DNA from: Acidihalobacter_A sp037381185
Lineage (GTDB): Bacteria > Pseudomonadota > Gammaproteobacteria > DSM-5130 > Acidihalobacteraceae
DNA length: 64,000 nucleotides
Direction of reading: 5' to 3'
Assembly: GCF_037381185.1 (NCBI RefSeq)
Contig: NZ_JARRQY010000004.1
Coordinates: 1-64,000, forward strand
This document shows, one piece after another, positions 1-8,844 of the stretch. The position numbers and the translations under genes are program-made. A model generated the notes under the pieces. The model made no database searches, was not told where the DNA came from, and saw nothing but the letters and a program-made list of their open reading frames with translations. Numbering within the stretch: position 1 is the first letter of the stretch; the number at the start of each line of letters is the position of its first letter.

Positions 1-1073
1 GCCAGCCCCCTCGCGAACCACGGCCCGACATTGAACGCCAGTGCCAAGCCCTCGACCAAGATCCACACGATGGTGACCGGAATCAGCACCTTCCAGCCGA
101 GACGCATGATCTGGTCGTAACGGTAACGCGGGAAGGTCGCCCGGAACCACAGGAACAGAAACATGAACACCGCAGCCTTGATCAGCAGCCAGTGCAGCCC
201 CCCCGCCAGCAGCGGGCCGAGATACGGCACGTGCGCACCCCAGGAGCCGAACGGCGACAGCCAACCACCGAGGAACATCAGTGCAGCCAGCGCCGAGATC
301 AGCACCATGTTGGCGTACTCGGCGAGGAAGAACACCGCGAAGGCCATGCCGGAATACTCGACGTGGAAGCCGGCGACGATCTCCGATTCGCCCTCTGCCA
401 CGTCGAAGGGCGCGCGGTTGGTCTCGGCCACGCCGGAGATCAGATAGACCATGAACATCGGCAGCAGCGGCAGCCAGTACCAGTGCAGTACGCCACCGCT
501 CTGCGCACGCACGATGTCGCCCAGATTCAGACTGCCGCTGGCCATGAGCACACCGACCAAAGCGAAGCCCATGGCAATCTCGTAGGCGACGATCTGCGCC
601 GCCGAGCGCAATGCGCCGAGCAGCGCGTATTTGGAGTTCGATGCCCAGCCCGCCAGGATCACGCCGTACACGCCGAGCGAGGTCATCGCCAGCAGGTACA
701 GCAGGCCGGCGTTGATGTCGGACAGTATCCAGCCATCGTTAAAGGGAATCACCGCCCAGGCCGCCAACGCCGGCGCCAGCGCCAGCACCGGCGCCAACAG
801 GAATAGGAAGCGATTCGCGTTGGTCGGCAGAATCACCTCCTTGAACATCAGCTTGACCGCATCGGCGATCGGCTGCAGCCATCCTTTGGGACCGACGCGA
901 TTCGGCCCCATGCGGACCTGGATGTACCCAATGATCTTGCGTTCGGCGAAGGTGAAATACGCCACCACCACCAGCAGCGGCACGAGGACTAGAATCACTT
1001 TGCCGAGAATCAGCAGCAGCGTGCGCAGATCGGCCGGAAACGCCATCCACAAAGACACCAGCAAGGCGCTCAT
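1..1073 (-). CDS. nuoH: NADH-quinone oxidoreductase subunit H (3'-truncated by window edge)
   Basis: Membrane subunit of respiratory complex I that helps form the quinone-binding site at the junction with the peripheral arm. It starts with ATG at 1073, overlapping the nuoG stop by 4 bases (ATGA), and is open to the left edge (357 codons), so its stop is outside the window. The N-terminus (MSALLVSLWM) is followed by a hydrophobic helix and the family signature FAERKIIGYIQVRMGPNRVG, then a lysine-containing segment. The visible C-terminus (LVEGLALAFNVGPWFARGL) is hydrophobic. The length is at or just beyond the usual 325-350 residues, so only a few codons should be missing. Downstream genes nuoI-N are expected beyond the edge. 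Confidence 0.95.
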   Translation of the reverse strand, partial: MSALLVSLWMAFPADLRTLLLILGKVILVLVPLLVVVAYFTFAERKIIGYIQVRMGPNRVGPKGWLQPIADAVKLMFKEVILPTNANRFLFLLAPVLALAPALAAWAVIPFNDGWILSDINAGLLYLLAMTSLGVYGVILAGWASNSKYALLGALRSAAQIVAYEIAMGFALVGVLMASGSLNLGDIVRAQSGGVLHWYWLPLLPMFMVYLISGVAETNRAPFDVAEGESEIVAGFHVEYSGMAFAVFFLAEYANMVLISALAALMFLGGWLSPFGSWGAHVPYLGPLLAGGLHWLLIKAAVFMFLFLWFRATFPRYRYDQIMRLGWKVLIPVTIVWILVEGLALAFNVGPWFARGL

Positions 1074-3454
1074 GAGCCACCTCCGACCGGTTCGATGACT
1101 ACCGGCCCACAGATCGGGCCCAGCATCTCGCTACCGGTGACGCCGGCCGGGATCCAGGCCACGCCGTCGGCCAGCTTGTCATCGGTATGCAGATCGAGCA
1201 CAGCGGAAGCCTCCCCCTGGACCACACGCACGCGTTCGTTATCGCTCAGACCTAGGCGGCTGCGCTCGGCGGCATTGAGCCAGACACCGGCACGCACCGC
1301 ATCGGGCGTACGCTGCAGTGCCTCTGCGCGGCGCACCTGCGCATCGACCGCGTAGATGCCGTGGCCACCGCCACGCACCAGCGGTGCGGAATCATGTGCC
1401 CAACTCGCCTCGAAATCGACCGAAGCGCCGATCGTGTTGTCGAAACACAGCCCCGCCGGCAGCAATCCCTTGAGTTCCTCGCGAACGGCTTCGGAACTCA
1501 TGAACTCGAAGCCGCGCAGATCGACCATGTTGCCCAACACCCGCAGCACCTTCCAGCCGGGGCGCACATCGCCGGGCGGCGGCGTGATGCCACGGAAGCT
1601 CTGCCATCGGCCTTCCACATTAACGAGAGTACCCGAAGTCTCCTCCGGCGCCGCGATAGGCAGAATGACGTCTGCGTACTCCAGCGTGCGGGAATTCGCG
1701 TAGGACGCGAACACGGCGACGAATTCAGCCTGACGCACCGCCTCCAGAGCCACCGAGGGATCGGCGCAGTCGTAGTCGGGCTCGACACCGTACAGAACGT
1801 AGGCCGAACGCGGCTGGGCGCACATCGCCTGAGCATCCAGACCGGGTTCCGCCAAGGCCTGACCGCCAGGTCCACGGTGCGGCAGTACACCGGCGACCCA
1901 GGCGCCGGGTGCGTTGCCGCCTTCGGGCAGATAGCCGAGCACGGCCCCCGTGCGCGTAGCAATCTCGCCGGCCAGCGCGCGCAGACTCGAGTAATCGGGA
2001 TGATTCAGCGCCTGGAGCCCAAGCAACACACTGGCGTTCTGCGCCGTGTCCAGGCACTCCGCCATCTGCAGCGCCCAGTCGGTCGGCTCGCGCCGGCCCA
2101 GCCAGGCAGGCGGCTCGTCGTCCGTCCTGCCGCAAACGGCCGACAACAGGTCCGCCAGCGCCTCGCCCATTGCCTGCGGCGCGACCGTGTGGCGCACGGC
2201 CATGTCATGCGTGGTCTCGAAGGCCCGCGGATTGATGTCCATGATCCGGGCGCCTTCCAGAGCGGCCTTGCGCAGGCGATGCCCCAGAATGGGCTGATCC
2301 TTGCGCGGATTGGCACCGACCAGCAGCACGGCTTCATTCGACTCCAGTTCCTCGACCGACTGCCCCAGCCAGGGAAACAGCGGGTCGCGGGCGGCATCGC
2401 GAAAATCCGACTGGCGCAGGCGGTGGTCGATCGAACGCACGCCCATTCCGCGCAGTACCTTCTGCAGCAGATAGCCCTCTTCCAGCGTTACCCCCGGTGC
2501 GGCCAACGCACCGACGGCCTTCGGGGCATGCCCGCGCAGTCCATCGGCCACTCGGGCCAGAGCGGTATCCCAGTCGGTATCCTTCCAGCGGCCGCGCACC
2601 TTGATCTTGGGTACGAGCACGCGGTCGGCGGCATTCAGACCCTCATAGGCGAAGCGGTCGCGATCGGAAATCCAGGTCTCGTTGAGCGACTCGTTCTCAC
2701 GCGGCACCACGCGCACGATCTGGCCGCGCAAGGTATGCGCGTAGACGTTCGAGCCGATGCAGTCATGCGCGGCAATGCCGGCATGCTGGATCATTTCCCA
2801 GGCACGGCCGGAGAAACGCGAGGGCTTGGCGGTGAGCGCACCCACCGGGCACAGGTCGATCACGTTGCCCGACAGCTCCGAGGTCATGGTGTGCGCGACA
2901 AAGGTGCCGATACGCATGTTCTCGCCACGCCCCGTCGCGCCCAGCTCGCGCAGCCCGGCGATCTCGTCGCCGAAGCGCACGCAGCGCGTACAGTGGATGC
3001 AGCGGGTCATGTCGGTGGCCACCAGCGGCCCGATGTCCGGATCCGGCACCACGCGCTTGGCTTCGACGTAGCTCGACACGTCGCGGCCGAAACCCATGGC
3101 CACGTCCTGCAGTTCGCACTCGCCGCCCTGATCGCAGATCGGGCAGTCCAGCGGGTGATTGATCAGCAGGAACTCCATGGTCCCCTGCTGTGCGGCCAAC
3201 GCCAGCGGCGAGCGGGTGTGGATCTTCATCCCGTCCTGCACCGGCGTCGCACAGGCCGGCAGCGGCTTGGGTGCGCGCTCGACCTCGACCAGACACATGC
3301 GGCAGTTGGCCGCCACCGAAAGTTTCTTGTGATAACAGAAACGCGGAATCTCGATGCCATGGGCATCGGCGACTTCGATCAGCATCGCGCCGCGCGGGGC
3401 GGGATAGCTGACGCCGTCGATCTGAATCGTGACCTGCTGTTCACTCATAACCAT
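1070..3454 (-). CDS. nuoG: NADH-quinone oxidoreductase subunit G
   Basis: Iron-sulfur subunit of the complex I electron input arm, 794 residues. The N-terminal 2Fe-2S domain shows CYHKK...NCRMCLVEVE (Cys about 40, 51, 54). It is followed by the His/Cys 4Fe-4S motif HPLDCPICDQGGECELQD and by DMTRCIHCTRCVRFGDE with CPVGAL. The remaining C-terminal part is a molybdopterin-oxidoreductase-like domain. Two in-frame ATGs lie at 3454 and 3448 (MVMSEQQV); the second is equally plausible. It sits 8 bases after nuoF and overlaps nuoH by 4 bases, so translation is probably coupled in the nuo operon. I see no extra N7-type cluster motif after the third cluster. Confidence 0.96.
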   Translation of the reverse strand: MVMSEQQVTIQIDGVSYPAPRGAMLIEVADAHGIEIPRFCYHKKLSVAANCRMCLVEVERAPKPLPACATPVQDGMKIHTRSPLALAAQQGTMEFLLINHPLDCPICDQGGECELQDVAMGFGRDVSSYVEAKRVVPDPDIGPLVATDMTRCIHCTRCVRFGDEIAGLRELGATGRGENMRIGTFVAHTMTSELSGNVIDLCPVGALTAKPSRFSGRAWEMIQHAGIAAHDCIGSNVYAHTLRGQIVRVVPRENESLNETWISDRDRFAYEGLNAADRVLVPKIKVRGRWKDTDWDTALARVADGLRGHAPKAVGALAAPGVTLEEGYLLQKVLRGMGVRSIDHRLRQSDFRDAARDPLFPWLGQSVEELESNEAVLLVGANPRKDQPILGHRLRKAALEGARIMDINPRAFETTHDMAVRHTVAPQAMGEALADLLSAVCGRTDDEPPAWLGRREPTDWALQMAECLDTAQNASVLLGLQALNHPDYSSLRALAGEIATRTGAVLGYLPEGGNAPGAWVAGVLPHRGPGGQALAEPGLDAQAMCAQPRSAYVLYGVEPDYDCADPSVALEAVRQAEFVAVFASYANSRTLEYADVILPIAAPEETSGTLVNVEGRWQSFRGITPPPGDVRPGWKVLRVLGNMVDLRGFEFMSSEAVREELKGLLPAGLCFDNTIGASVDFEASWAHDSAPLVRGGGHGIYAVDAQVRRAEALQRTPDAVRAGVWLNAAERSRLGLSDNERVRVVQGEASAVLDLHTDDKLADGVAWIPAGVTGSEMLGPICGPVVIEPVGGGS

Positions 3455-3462
3455 CGGCGTCC

Positions 3463-4758
3463 TCAGGTTGCTGCCCAGGGCGTCGGTGCGGCGGTCACCA
3501 TGCTGCGACCGTGCTCGATATAGTGCACGAATTCGTGCCGGTAATGCTTGAGGAAGCTGCGCACCGGCATGGCCGCAGCATCACCCAACGCACAGATCGT
3601 GCGCCCCTCGATCTTGCTCGCCACGTCGTCAAGTCGCTCCAGATCCTCGGCCTGGCCCTTACCCTCGACGATTCGGGTGAGCATGCGGTACAGCCAACCG
3701 GTGCCCTCTCGGCACGGCGTGCACTGCCCGCAGGACTCCTTGAAATAGAAGCGTGAAATACGCTGTAGCACCTTGACCATGTCGGCGGTCTCGTCGAGCA
3801 CCATGACGGCGCCGGAGCCCAGCATCGAACCGGCCTTGGCAACGGACTCGTAGTCCATGCTCGCCTTGAGCATGACTTCGCCGGGCACCACCGGCACCGA
3901 GGAGCCGCCCGGGATCACGGCCTTGAGTTCGCGTCCCTCGAGGACCCCGCCGGCCATCTCCAGCAGCGCCGAGAACGGCAGCCCCATGGGCACTTCGTAA
4001 TTGCCGGGCCGGTTGACGTGGCCGGACACGGAGTAAATCTTCTCGCCGCCGGATTTTTCGGTACCCAAGCCCGAGAACCAGGCGCCGCCGTTGCGCATGA
4101 TCGCGGGCACCGAAGATAGCGTCTCGGTGTTGTTGATCGTGGTTGGACGGCCGTACAGCCCGAAGTTGGCCGGGAACGGTGGCTTGAAGCGCGGCTGCCC
4201 CTTCTTGCCTTCCAGCGACTCGATCAGCGCCGTCTCCTCGCCGCAGATGTAGGCGCCCGCGCCCAGTGTCGGATACAGGTCGAAATCGATGCCGCTACCT
4301 TGGATATCCTTCCCGAGCAGGCCGAGTTCGTAGGCCTCCTCCACCGCGCGGGTGAAGCGCCGGTAGACCTCGTCCATGAACTCGCCGCGCATGTAGTTGT
4401 AGCCGACCGTGGCGCCGATCGCGAAACCCCCGATCGCCATGCCCTCGACCAGCGCATGCGGGTTGAAGCGCAGAATGTCGCGATCCTTGCAGGTACCCGG
4501 TTCGGACTCGTCGGAATTGCAGACGATGTATTTCTGCCCCGGAGCCTGGCGCGGCATGAAGCTCCATTTCAGGCCGGTGGGGAAGCCCGCACCGCCACGT
4601 CCACGCAGGTTCGACAACTTGACGTTCTCGATAACCTCGTCACGCGTCGGCCGCTCGGTCAGGAGCTTGCGCCACGCCTCATAGCCGCCCTGGGCCTGAT
4701 AGGCCTCCAGGCTCCACGGTTCGGGGTGGTTCAGCGTTGTCAGACAGACCTGATTCAC
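3463..4758 (-). CDS. nuoF: NADH-quinone oxidoreductase subunit F (NADH/FMN binding)
   Basis: Subunit carrying the NADH and FMN sites of complex I; 431 residues, normal length. The glycine-rich NADH-binding segment LRGRGGAGFPTGLKW is near residue 50 and the FMN-binding segment around EPGTCKDR near residue 87. The C-terminal 4Fe-4S motif ESCGQCTPCREGTG (about residue 343) and a later single Cys (TICALGDAAA) complete cluster N3. The start codon is GTG at 4758, 4 bases after the nuoE stop. No in-frame ATG fits the conserved N-terminus better. Confidence 0.96.
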   Translation of the reverse strand: MNQVCLTTLNHPEPWSLEAYQAQGGYEAWRKLLTERPTRDEVIENVKLSNLRGRGGAGFPTGLKWSFMPRQAPGQKYIVCNSDESEPGTCKDRDILRFNPHALVEGMAIGGFAIGATVGYNYMRGEFMDEVYRRFTRAVEEAYELGLLGKDIQGSGIDFDLYPTLGAGAYICGEETALIESLEGKKGQPRFKPPFPANFGLYGRPTTINNTETLSSVPAIMRNGGAWFSGLGTEKSGGEKIYSVSGHVNRPGNYEVPMGLPFSALLEMAGGVLEGRELKAVIPGGSSVPVVPGEVMLKASMDYESVAKAGSMLGSGAVMVLDETADMVKVLQRISRFYFKESCGQCTPCREGTGWLYRMLTRIVEGKGQAEDLERLDDVASKIEGRTICALGDAAAMPVRSFLKHYRHEFVHYIEHGRSMVTAAPTPWAAT

Positions 4759-4762
4759 ACCG

Positions 4763-5269
4763 TCACTCCAGCGAATCGAGAATCTCGTCCACTTTCGCGG
4801 GCGTCAGATTCTCATGATAGACGTGGTCGACCTGCATCATCGGTGCACCACAGCAGGCGGCCAGGCACTCTTCCTCACGCTTGAGGAAGAACCTGCCGTC
4901 GGGCGTACTCTCACCCAGCTTGACGCCCAATTTGTCCTCGATGTACGTCACGACATCGTCACCGCCGCGCAGCATGCAGGACACATTGGTACACACCGCG
5001 ATGGTGTGACGCCCGACCGGTTTCAGGTTGAACATGGAGTAAAAACTGGCGACCTCGTAGACGGCGATCGGCGGAATGCCGATGTACTCGGCCACCGCAT
5101 CCATTTTCTCCGTGTTCAGCCAGTGATCCTCATGCTGCACGGCGCGCAGCGCGGCCAGCACGGCGGACTGGCGCTGGTCATCCGGATAGCGTTTCAGCCA
5201 CTCGTCGATTTCGTGCCTGACATGCGCGGACAAAAGTTTCACGCCCTGCGGTGCGCTGCTGTCGTTCAT
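4763..5269 (-). CDS. nuoE: NADH-quinone oxidoreductase subunit E
   Basis: Thioredoxin-fold 2Fe-2S subunit of the NADH dehydrogenase module, partner of NuoF; 168 residues, typical size. The four cluster cysteines are visible as two pairs, VCTNVSCML (about residues 92-97) and ECLAACCGAP (about residues 134-138). ATG at 5269 overlaps the nuoD stop codon by one base. It is co-directional with all nuo genes here. Confidence 0.95.
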   Translation of the reverse strand: MNDSSAPQGVKLLSAHVRHEIDEWLKRYPDDQRQSAVLAALRAVQHEDHWLNTEKMDAVAEYIGIPPIAVYEVASFYSMFNLKPVGRHTIAVCTNVSCMLRGGDDVVTYIEDKLGVKLGESTPDGRFFLKREEECLAACCGAPMMQVDHVYHENLTPAKVDEILDSLE

Positions 5270-6522
5270 CAGCGGTCCACCTCCCCGAAAACAATGTCCT
5301 GCGTGCCAATGATGGCCACCACGTCCGCCAGCATGTGGCCGCGGCTCATCTCGTCCAATGCCGACAGATGCACGAAGCCCGGTGCACGCACCTTGAGCCG
5401 GTAAGGCTTGTTCGCGCCGTCAGAGACCAGGTACACACCGAATTCGCCTTTCGGATGCTCCACCCCGGCATAGGCCTCGCCTTCCGGCAGGCAATAGCCC
5501 TCGGTGAACAGCTTGAAGTGATGAATCAGCGATTCCATCTCGGCCTTCATCGCTTCGCGCGACGGCGCCGTCAGCTTGTGGTTATCCGACATGACCGGGC
5601 CGGGATTCCGACGCAGCCAGTCAATGCACTGTTTGATGATGCGGTTGGCCTGACGCATCTCTTCCACTCGCACCAGGTAGCGGTCATAGCTGTCGCCGTT
5701 GACGCCCACCGGAATATCGAAATCGAGACGGTCATAGACTTCGTAGGGCTGCTTCTTGCGCAGATCCCACTCAATACCCGAGCCACGCAGCATCGGACCG
5801 GTAAAGCCGAGCGCCAGCGCACGCTCGGGCGACACCACACCGATATCCACCGTGCGCTGTTTCCAGATGCGGTTATCCGTCAGCAGCGTCTCGTATTCGT
5901 CCACGCAGCCGGGGAAGCGGTCGGTAAAGGCCTCGAGAAAATCGAGTAGCGAGCCGCTGCGGTCTTCGTTCAGACGCGCGACTTCGCGCTCGCTGCGCCA
6001 GCGCGAATCAGCGTATTTCGGCATGCTGTCAGGCAGGTCCCGATAGACACCGCCGGGGCGATAGTAGGTCGCATGCAGACGCGCGCCGGACACCGCCTCG
6101 TAGCAGTCCATCAGGTCCTCTCGCTCCCGAAAGGCGTAGAGGAAAACGCTCATGGCGCCGATATCCAAGGCGTGCGCCCCCAGCCACAGCAGATGATTGA
6201 GCAGGCGCGTCACCTCGTCAAACATGACGCGGATGTACTGGGCGCGCAAAGGCACCTCGACGCCCAGCAACTTCTCGATGGCAAGGAGGTAGCCGTGTTC
6301 GTTGCACATCATGGACACGTAGTCGAGGCGGTCCATGTAGCCGATGCTCTGGTTGTACGGCTTGCTCTCAGCAAGTTTTTCCGTCGCGCGGTGCAGCAGG
6401 CCGATATGCGGATCGGCGCGCTCGATCACTTCGCCGTCCATCTCCAGCACCAGTCGCAGCACGCCATGCGCGGACGGATGCTGCGGGCCGAAGTTCAGGG
6501 TGTAGTTGCGAATCTCAGGCAT
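5269..6522 (-). CDS. nuoD: NADH-quinone oxidoreductase subunit D
   Basis: The 49-kDa-type subunit of complex I, which with NuoB and NuoH builds the quinone cavity; 417 residues. The start at 6522 (MPEIRNYTLNFGPQHPSAHG) is chosen because the family begins right at this segment. An upstream extension to 6558 is open but reads into the nuoC end and is not conserved-looking. Visible hallmarks are HRATEKLAE, SMMCNEHGY and the C-terminal DIVFGEVDR. The gene overlaps the nuoC stop by 8 bases, which suggests coupled translation. NuoC and NuoD are separate proteins here, unlike the NuoCD fusion of Escherichia. Confidence 0.96.
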   Translation of the reverse strand: MPEIRNYTLNFGPQHPSAHGVLRLVLEMDGEVIERADPHIGLLHRATEKLAESKPYNQSIGYMDRLDYVSMMCNEHGYLLAIEKLLGVEVPLRAQYIRVMFDEVTRLLNHLLWLGAHALDIGAMSVFLYAFREREDLMDCYEAVSGARLHATYYRPGGVYRDLPDSMPKYADSRWRSEREVARLNEDRSGSLLDFLEAFTDRFPGCVDEYETLLTDNRIWKQRTVDIGVVSPERALALGFTGPMLRGSGIEWDLRKKQPYEVYDRLDFDIPVGVNGDSYDRYLVRVEEMRQANRIIKQCIDWLRRNPGPVMSDNHKLTAPSREAMKAEMESLIHHFKLFTEGYCLPEGEAYAGVEHPKGEFGVYLVSDGANKPYRLKVRAPGFVHLSALDEMSRGHMLADVVAIIGTQDIVFGEVDR

Positions 6523-7273
6523 CGGTTTCGCCCTCGTCTGCAACCGGCTGGCCGGCATAGCGGCTGTCGTGGCGAATCACCCGTGGCACCAATACGCGGG
6601 GCTCGATGCTCACCGGCTCATAGACCACCCGCATCTGTTCAGGGTCGTAGCGCATTTCGACATGCCCGATCAGCGGGAAATCCTTGCGGAACGGGTGTCC
6701 GATGAAGCCGTAGTCGGTCAATAGGCGACGCAGGTCCGGATGTCCGTCGAACAGAATGCCAAACAGGTCGAAGGCCTCGCGCTCGAACCAGTTCGCCACA
6801 GGCCAGACGCCGGTCAGACTCGGCAGACGCGGCATATCATCATCGGGACAATAGGCCCTGAGCCGCAGGCGCCGGTTGTTCGACACCGAAAGCAGGTGGT
6901 AGACGGCTGCGAACCGGGGACCGTCGTGCCGACAGACCGGCGGCGGCTCCTCGAAGCTGAAATAGGCTGAGGTGCTCGGCTGCACGCCCCGACTGAAGCC
7001 CTCAGTGGAAGACTCGTCGGTACGCCACTCGTCGACGCCGTAATGCAGATAGTCAACGCCGCACAGATCGATGAGTTGTTCGAAAGCGAACGCCGACTCG
7101 TCACGCAGCGCACAGGCAATTTCCGGTAATACGTCCCCGGTCACCACCAGCGTGAGTTCCCCATGCGCCGCGCGGGGCAGTTCGATGCTGTCGCCGAAGC
7201 GCTTTTGCAACGCTTCGGACAAGGTCTTCAGTTCATCCGTCATGTGTGTGTCGCCCCCCGTGGGCGCACTCAT
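6515..7273 (-). CDS. nuoC: NADH-quinone oxidoreductase subunit C
   Basis: The 30-kDa-type subunit of the complex I connecting module. Family signature YEREAFDL-like (FEREAFDLFGILF) is followed by GHPDLRRLLTDYGFIGHPFRKDFPLIG. The protein has an insertion of about 35 residues after LCGVDYLHYG (rich in Ser/Thr/Glu, containing STEGFSRGV), which from memory is a form seen in Chromatiales-type gammaproteobacteria rather than the short betaproteobacterial form. ATG at 7273 overlaps the nuoB stop as ATGA; a second ATG at 7243 (MTDELK) has a G-rich stretch upstream and could be the true start. Length is 252 or 242 residues. Confidence 0.94.
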   Translation of the reverse strand: MSAPTGGDTHMTDELKTLSEALQKRFGDSIELPRAAHGELTLVVTGDVLPEIACALRDESAFAFEQLIDLCGVDYLHYGVDEWRTDESSTEGFSRGVQPSTSAYFSFEEPPPVCRHDGPRFAAVYHLLSVSNNRRLRLRAYCPDDDMPRLPSLTGVWPVANWFEREAFDLFGILFDGHPDLRRLLTDYGFIGHPFRKDFPLIGHVEMRYDPEQMRVVYEPVSIEPRVLVPRVIRHDSRYAGQPVADEGETDA

Positions 7274-7746
7274 CGCGCGATGGTGTTGGTTCTGCGAATT
7301 TTGTTCTGCAATTGCAGGATTCCGTACAACAGCGCTTCAGCCGTCGGCGGGCAACCCGGCACGTAGATATCGACAGGAACGATACGGTCGCAGCCACGCA
7401 CGACGGCATAGGAATAGTGGTAGTAACCACCGCCGTTGGCGCATGAGCCCATCGAAATAACCCAACGCGGCTCCGCCATCTGGTCGTAGACCTTGCGCAA
7501 GGCGGGCGCCATCTTGTTGACCAGCGTGCCGGCCACGATCATCACGTCCGACTGCCGCGGACTGGGCCGGAACAGAATGCCGAAACGATCGAGGTCGTAG
7601 CGGGCCGCGCCCGCGTGCATCATTTCAACCGCACAACACGCCAGACCGAAGGTCATCGGCCACAGCGAACCAGTTCGCGCCCAGTTGATGAGCTTATCGG
7701 CGCTGGTGGTGACCCAGCCCTTTTCCAGAACGCCCTCTATTCCCAT
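7270..7746 (-). CDS. nuoB: NADH-quinone oxidoreductase subunit B
   Basis: PSST-type subunit carrying cluster N2, the last iron-sulfur cluster before quinone; 158 residues. The start at 7746 (MGIEGVLEKGW) matches the usual N-terminus; a longer open frame to 7965 reads through nuoA in another frame and was rejected. Cluster ligands are visible in GLACCAVEMM (tandem Cys), SMGSCANGGG and VPGCPPTAEALL. It overlaps nuoA by 10 bases and nuoC by 4 bases. Confidence 0.96.
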   Translation of the reverse strand: MGIEGVLEKGWVTTSADKLINWARTGSLWPMTFGLACCAVEMMHAGAARYDLDRFGILFRPSPRQSDVMIVAGTLVNKMAPALRKVYDQMAEPRWVISMGSCANGGGYYHYSYAVVRGCDRIVPVDIYVPGCPPTAEALLYGILQLQNKIRRTNTIAR

Positions 7747-8093
7747 TCCAGCGCCCCCTTCTTCCATTCGTAAATGAATCCGACCACCAAAACGCCCAGG
7801 AACACGGCCATGGCCAGAAGCCCGAACAGCCCGATATGTCCCAGTGCCACCGCCCACGGAAACAGAAAGGCGATCTCCAGGTCGAAAACGATGAACAGGA
7901 TGGCAACGAGGTAATAGCGCACGTCGAACTTCATGCGCGAATCCTCGAAGGCCTCGAAACCGCACTCGTATGGCGCGTCCTTGGCCGGATCTGGACGCCG
8001 CGGTCCCAGCAGCATCCCCATTGCAAGAGGAGCGACGCCGACGATCAAGCCGACGAGGACAAAAACCAGAATCGGGAGATAATTCTCCAGCAT
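7737..8093 (-). CDS. nuoA: NADH-quinone oxidoreductase subunit A, first gene of the nuo operon
   Basis: Small membrane subunit of complex I, 118 residues with three hydrophobic helices (about residues 8-30, 62-84, 88-110). The family motif PYECGFEAF, with the Cys of the quinone-site loop, and DVRYYLVAILFIVFDLEIAFLFPW are present. ATG at 8093 is preceded by an AGGAGGAG ribosome binding site, fitting the first gene of an operon. It is separated from tRNA-Leu by an AT-rich promoter region. Confidence 0.95.
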   Translation of the reverse strand: MLENYLPILVFVLVGLIVGVAPLAMGMLLGPRRPDPAKDAPYECGFEAFEDSRMKFDVRYYLVAILFIVFDLEIAFLFPWAVALGHIGLFGLLAMAVFLGVLVVGFIYEWKKGALEWE

Positions 8094-8209
8094 AACGCCC
8101 GCTCCTCCTGCTGACGTCCCTTCGCAGCTATATTCAAAGCGATCTATCGATCACGCGGCGATTGGATTTTTTGTTTTCGGCGCCGTAAGCGACGCTCTCT
8201 GACTACTCG

Positions 8210-8239
8210 AGTCTATGTCAGTATTTTTTGCGCTGTCAA
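8210..8239 (-). promoter_or_regulatory. Candidate sigma-70 promoter of the nuo operon
   Basis: On the minus strand a perfect -35 hexamer TTGACA (8239-8234) is followed after 18 bases by TAGACT (8215-8210), about 115 bases before nuoA. The surrounding 8.10-8.30 kb stretch is the most AT-rich sequence in this part of the window. A run of A residues lies within the spacer. The call rests on sequence match only. Confidence 0.5.
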
Positions 8240-8294
8240 TAACAGAGAAAACTAATAAAGTTTTCTTTTCAATGGGTTAAAAAAAGCCATGGAT

Positions 8295-8333
8295 TAAAAT
8301 AAAGCCACTGCGGTAACTTAGTACCACAGCGGC
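8295..8333 (-). terminator. Rho-independent terminator after tRNA-Leu
   Basis: On the minus strand a 12-bp stem (arms 8333-8322 and 8315-8304, two G-T wobbles) with a 6-base loop is followed by TTTATTTT. It lies 9 bases past the tRNA-Leu CCA end. It should separate the secG/tRNA transcript from the nuo operon. Confidence 0.75.
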
Positions 8334-8341
8334 CTCATGCC

Positions 8342-8426
8342 TGGTGCCGATGGCCGGAGTCGAACCGGCACGGCTTTCGCCACTACCCCCTCAAGATAGC
8401 GTGTCTACCAATTCCACCACATCGGC
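8342..8426 (-). tRNA. tRNA-Leu (anticodon GAG)
   Basis: An 85-base class II tRNA with encoded CCA. The acceptor begins GCCGATG, the anticodon arm is CTATC-TTGAGGG-GGTAG giving GAG, there is a long variable arm, and the T-arm contains GGTTCGACTCC. It lies 40 bases downstream of secG and is closed by a terminator, the usual secG-tRNA-Leu arrangement in gammaproteobacteria. Confidence 0.95.
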
Positions 8427-8466
8427 TAAAGCCAAATTATAAATCTACCATAAACAAATGCATTAG

Positions 8467-8835
8467 TCATTGCTTCGGTACGTCGGACTGCGCCGGAACA
8501 GGCGTCGTTTTCGGCGTGGCACTCGTTGCAGGTGTCGGCTTACCTGCCCCATCCACAATCTGCTGTGCACCCGGCTGATTGACCACGCTGCTGCCGGCGC
8601 CGGCATGCGCCGAAAGATATGCCAGACCGAGGCTGTTCAGAAAGAATACCGCCGCCAAGATCCCCGTAATACGGCTCAGGAACGTCCCGGAACCGCGAGC
8701 ACCGAAAACCGTGCCCGACGCGCCGCTGCCGAAAGCCGCGCCCGCGTCTGCGCCCTTTCCGTGCTGCAGCAGCACCAAGACGATGATCGCGATGGCAGCG
8801 ACCACCTGAAGTCCGATAAGCAATGAATAAAGCAT
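8467..8835 (-). CDS. secG: Protein translocase subunit SecG
   Basis: Accessory subunit of the SecYEG channel; 122 residues. Two transmembrane helices are visible (about residues 3-22 and 52-74), joined by the conserved loop LLQHGKGADAGAAFGSGASGTVFGARGSGTFLSR. The C-terminal tail is Pro/Ala/Thr-rich and variable, as in other members. ATG at 8835 is preferred over an in-frame TTG one codon upstream. It sits 9 bases after tpiA and probably shares its transcript, with tRNA-Leu following. Confidence 0.93.
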   Translation of the reverse strand: MLYSLLIGLQVVAAIAIIVLVLLQHGKGADAGAAFGSGASGTVFGARGSGTFLSRITGILAAVFFLNSLGLAYLSAHAGAGSSVVNQPGAQQIVDGAGKPTPATSATPKTTPVPAQSDVPKQ

Positions 8836-8844
8836 CAAATCCTC

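Noticed and set aside
1361..3523. A 720-codon open frame on the plus strand
   Set aside because: It is antisense to nuoG and nuoF. The minus-strand proteins carry all expected motifs, while this translation is Arg/His/Gln-rich with no recognisable domain, as is usual for antisense frames in GC-rich DNA.
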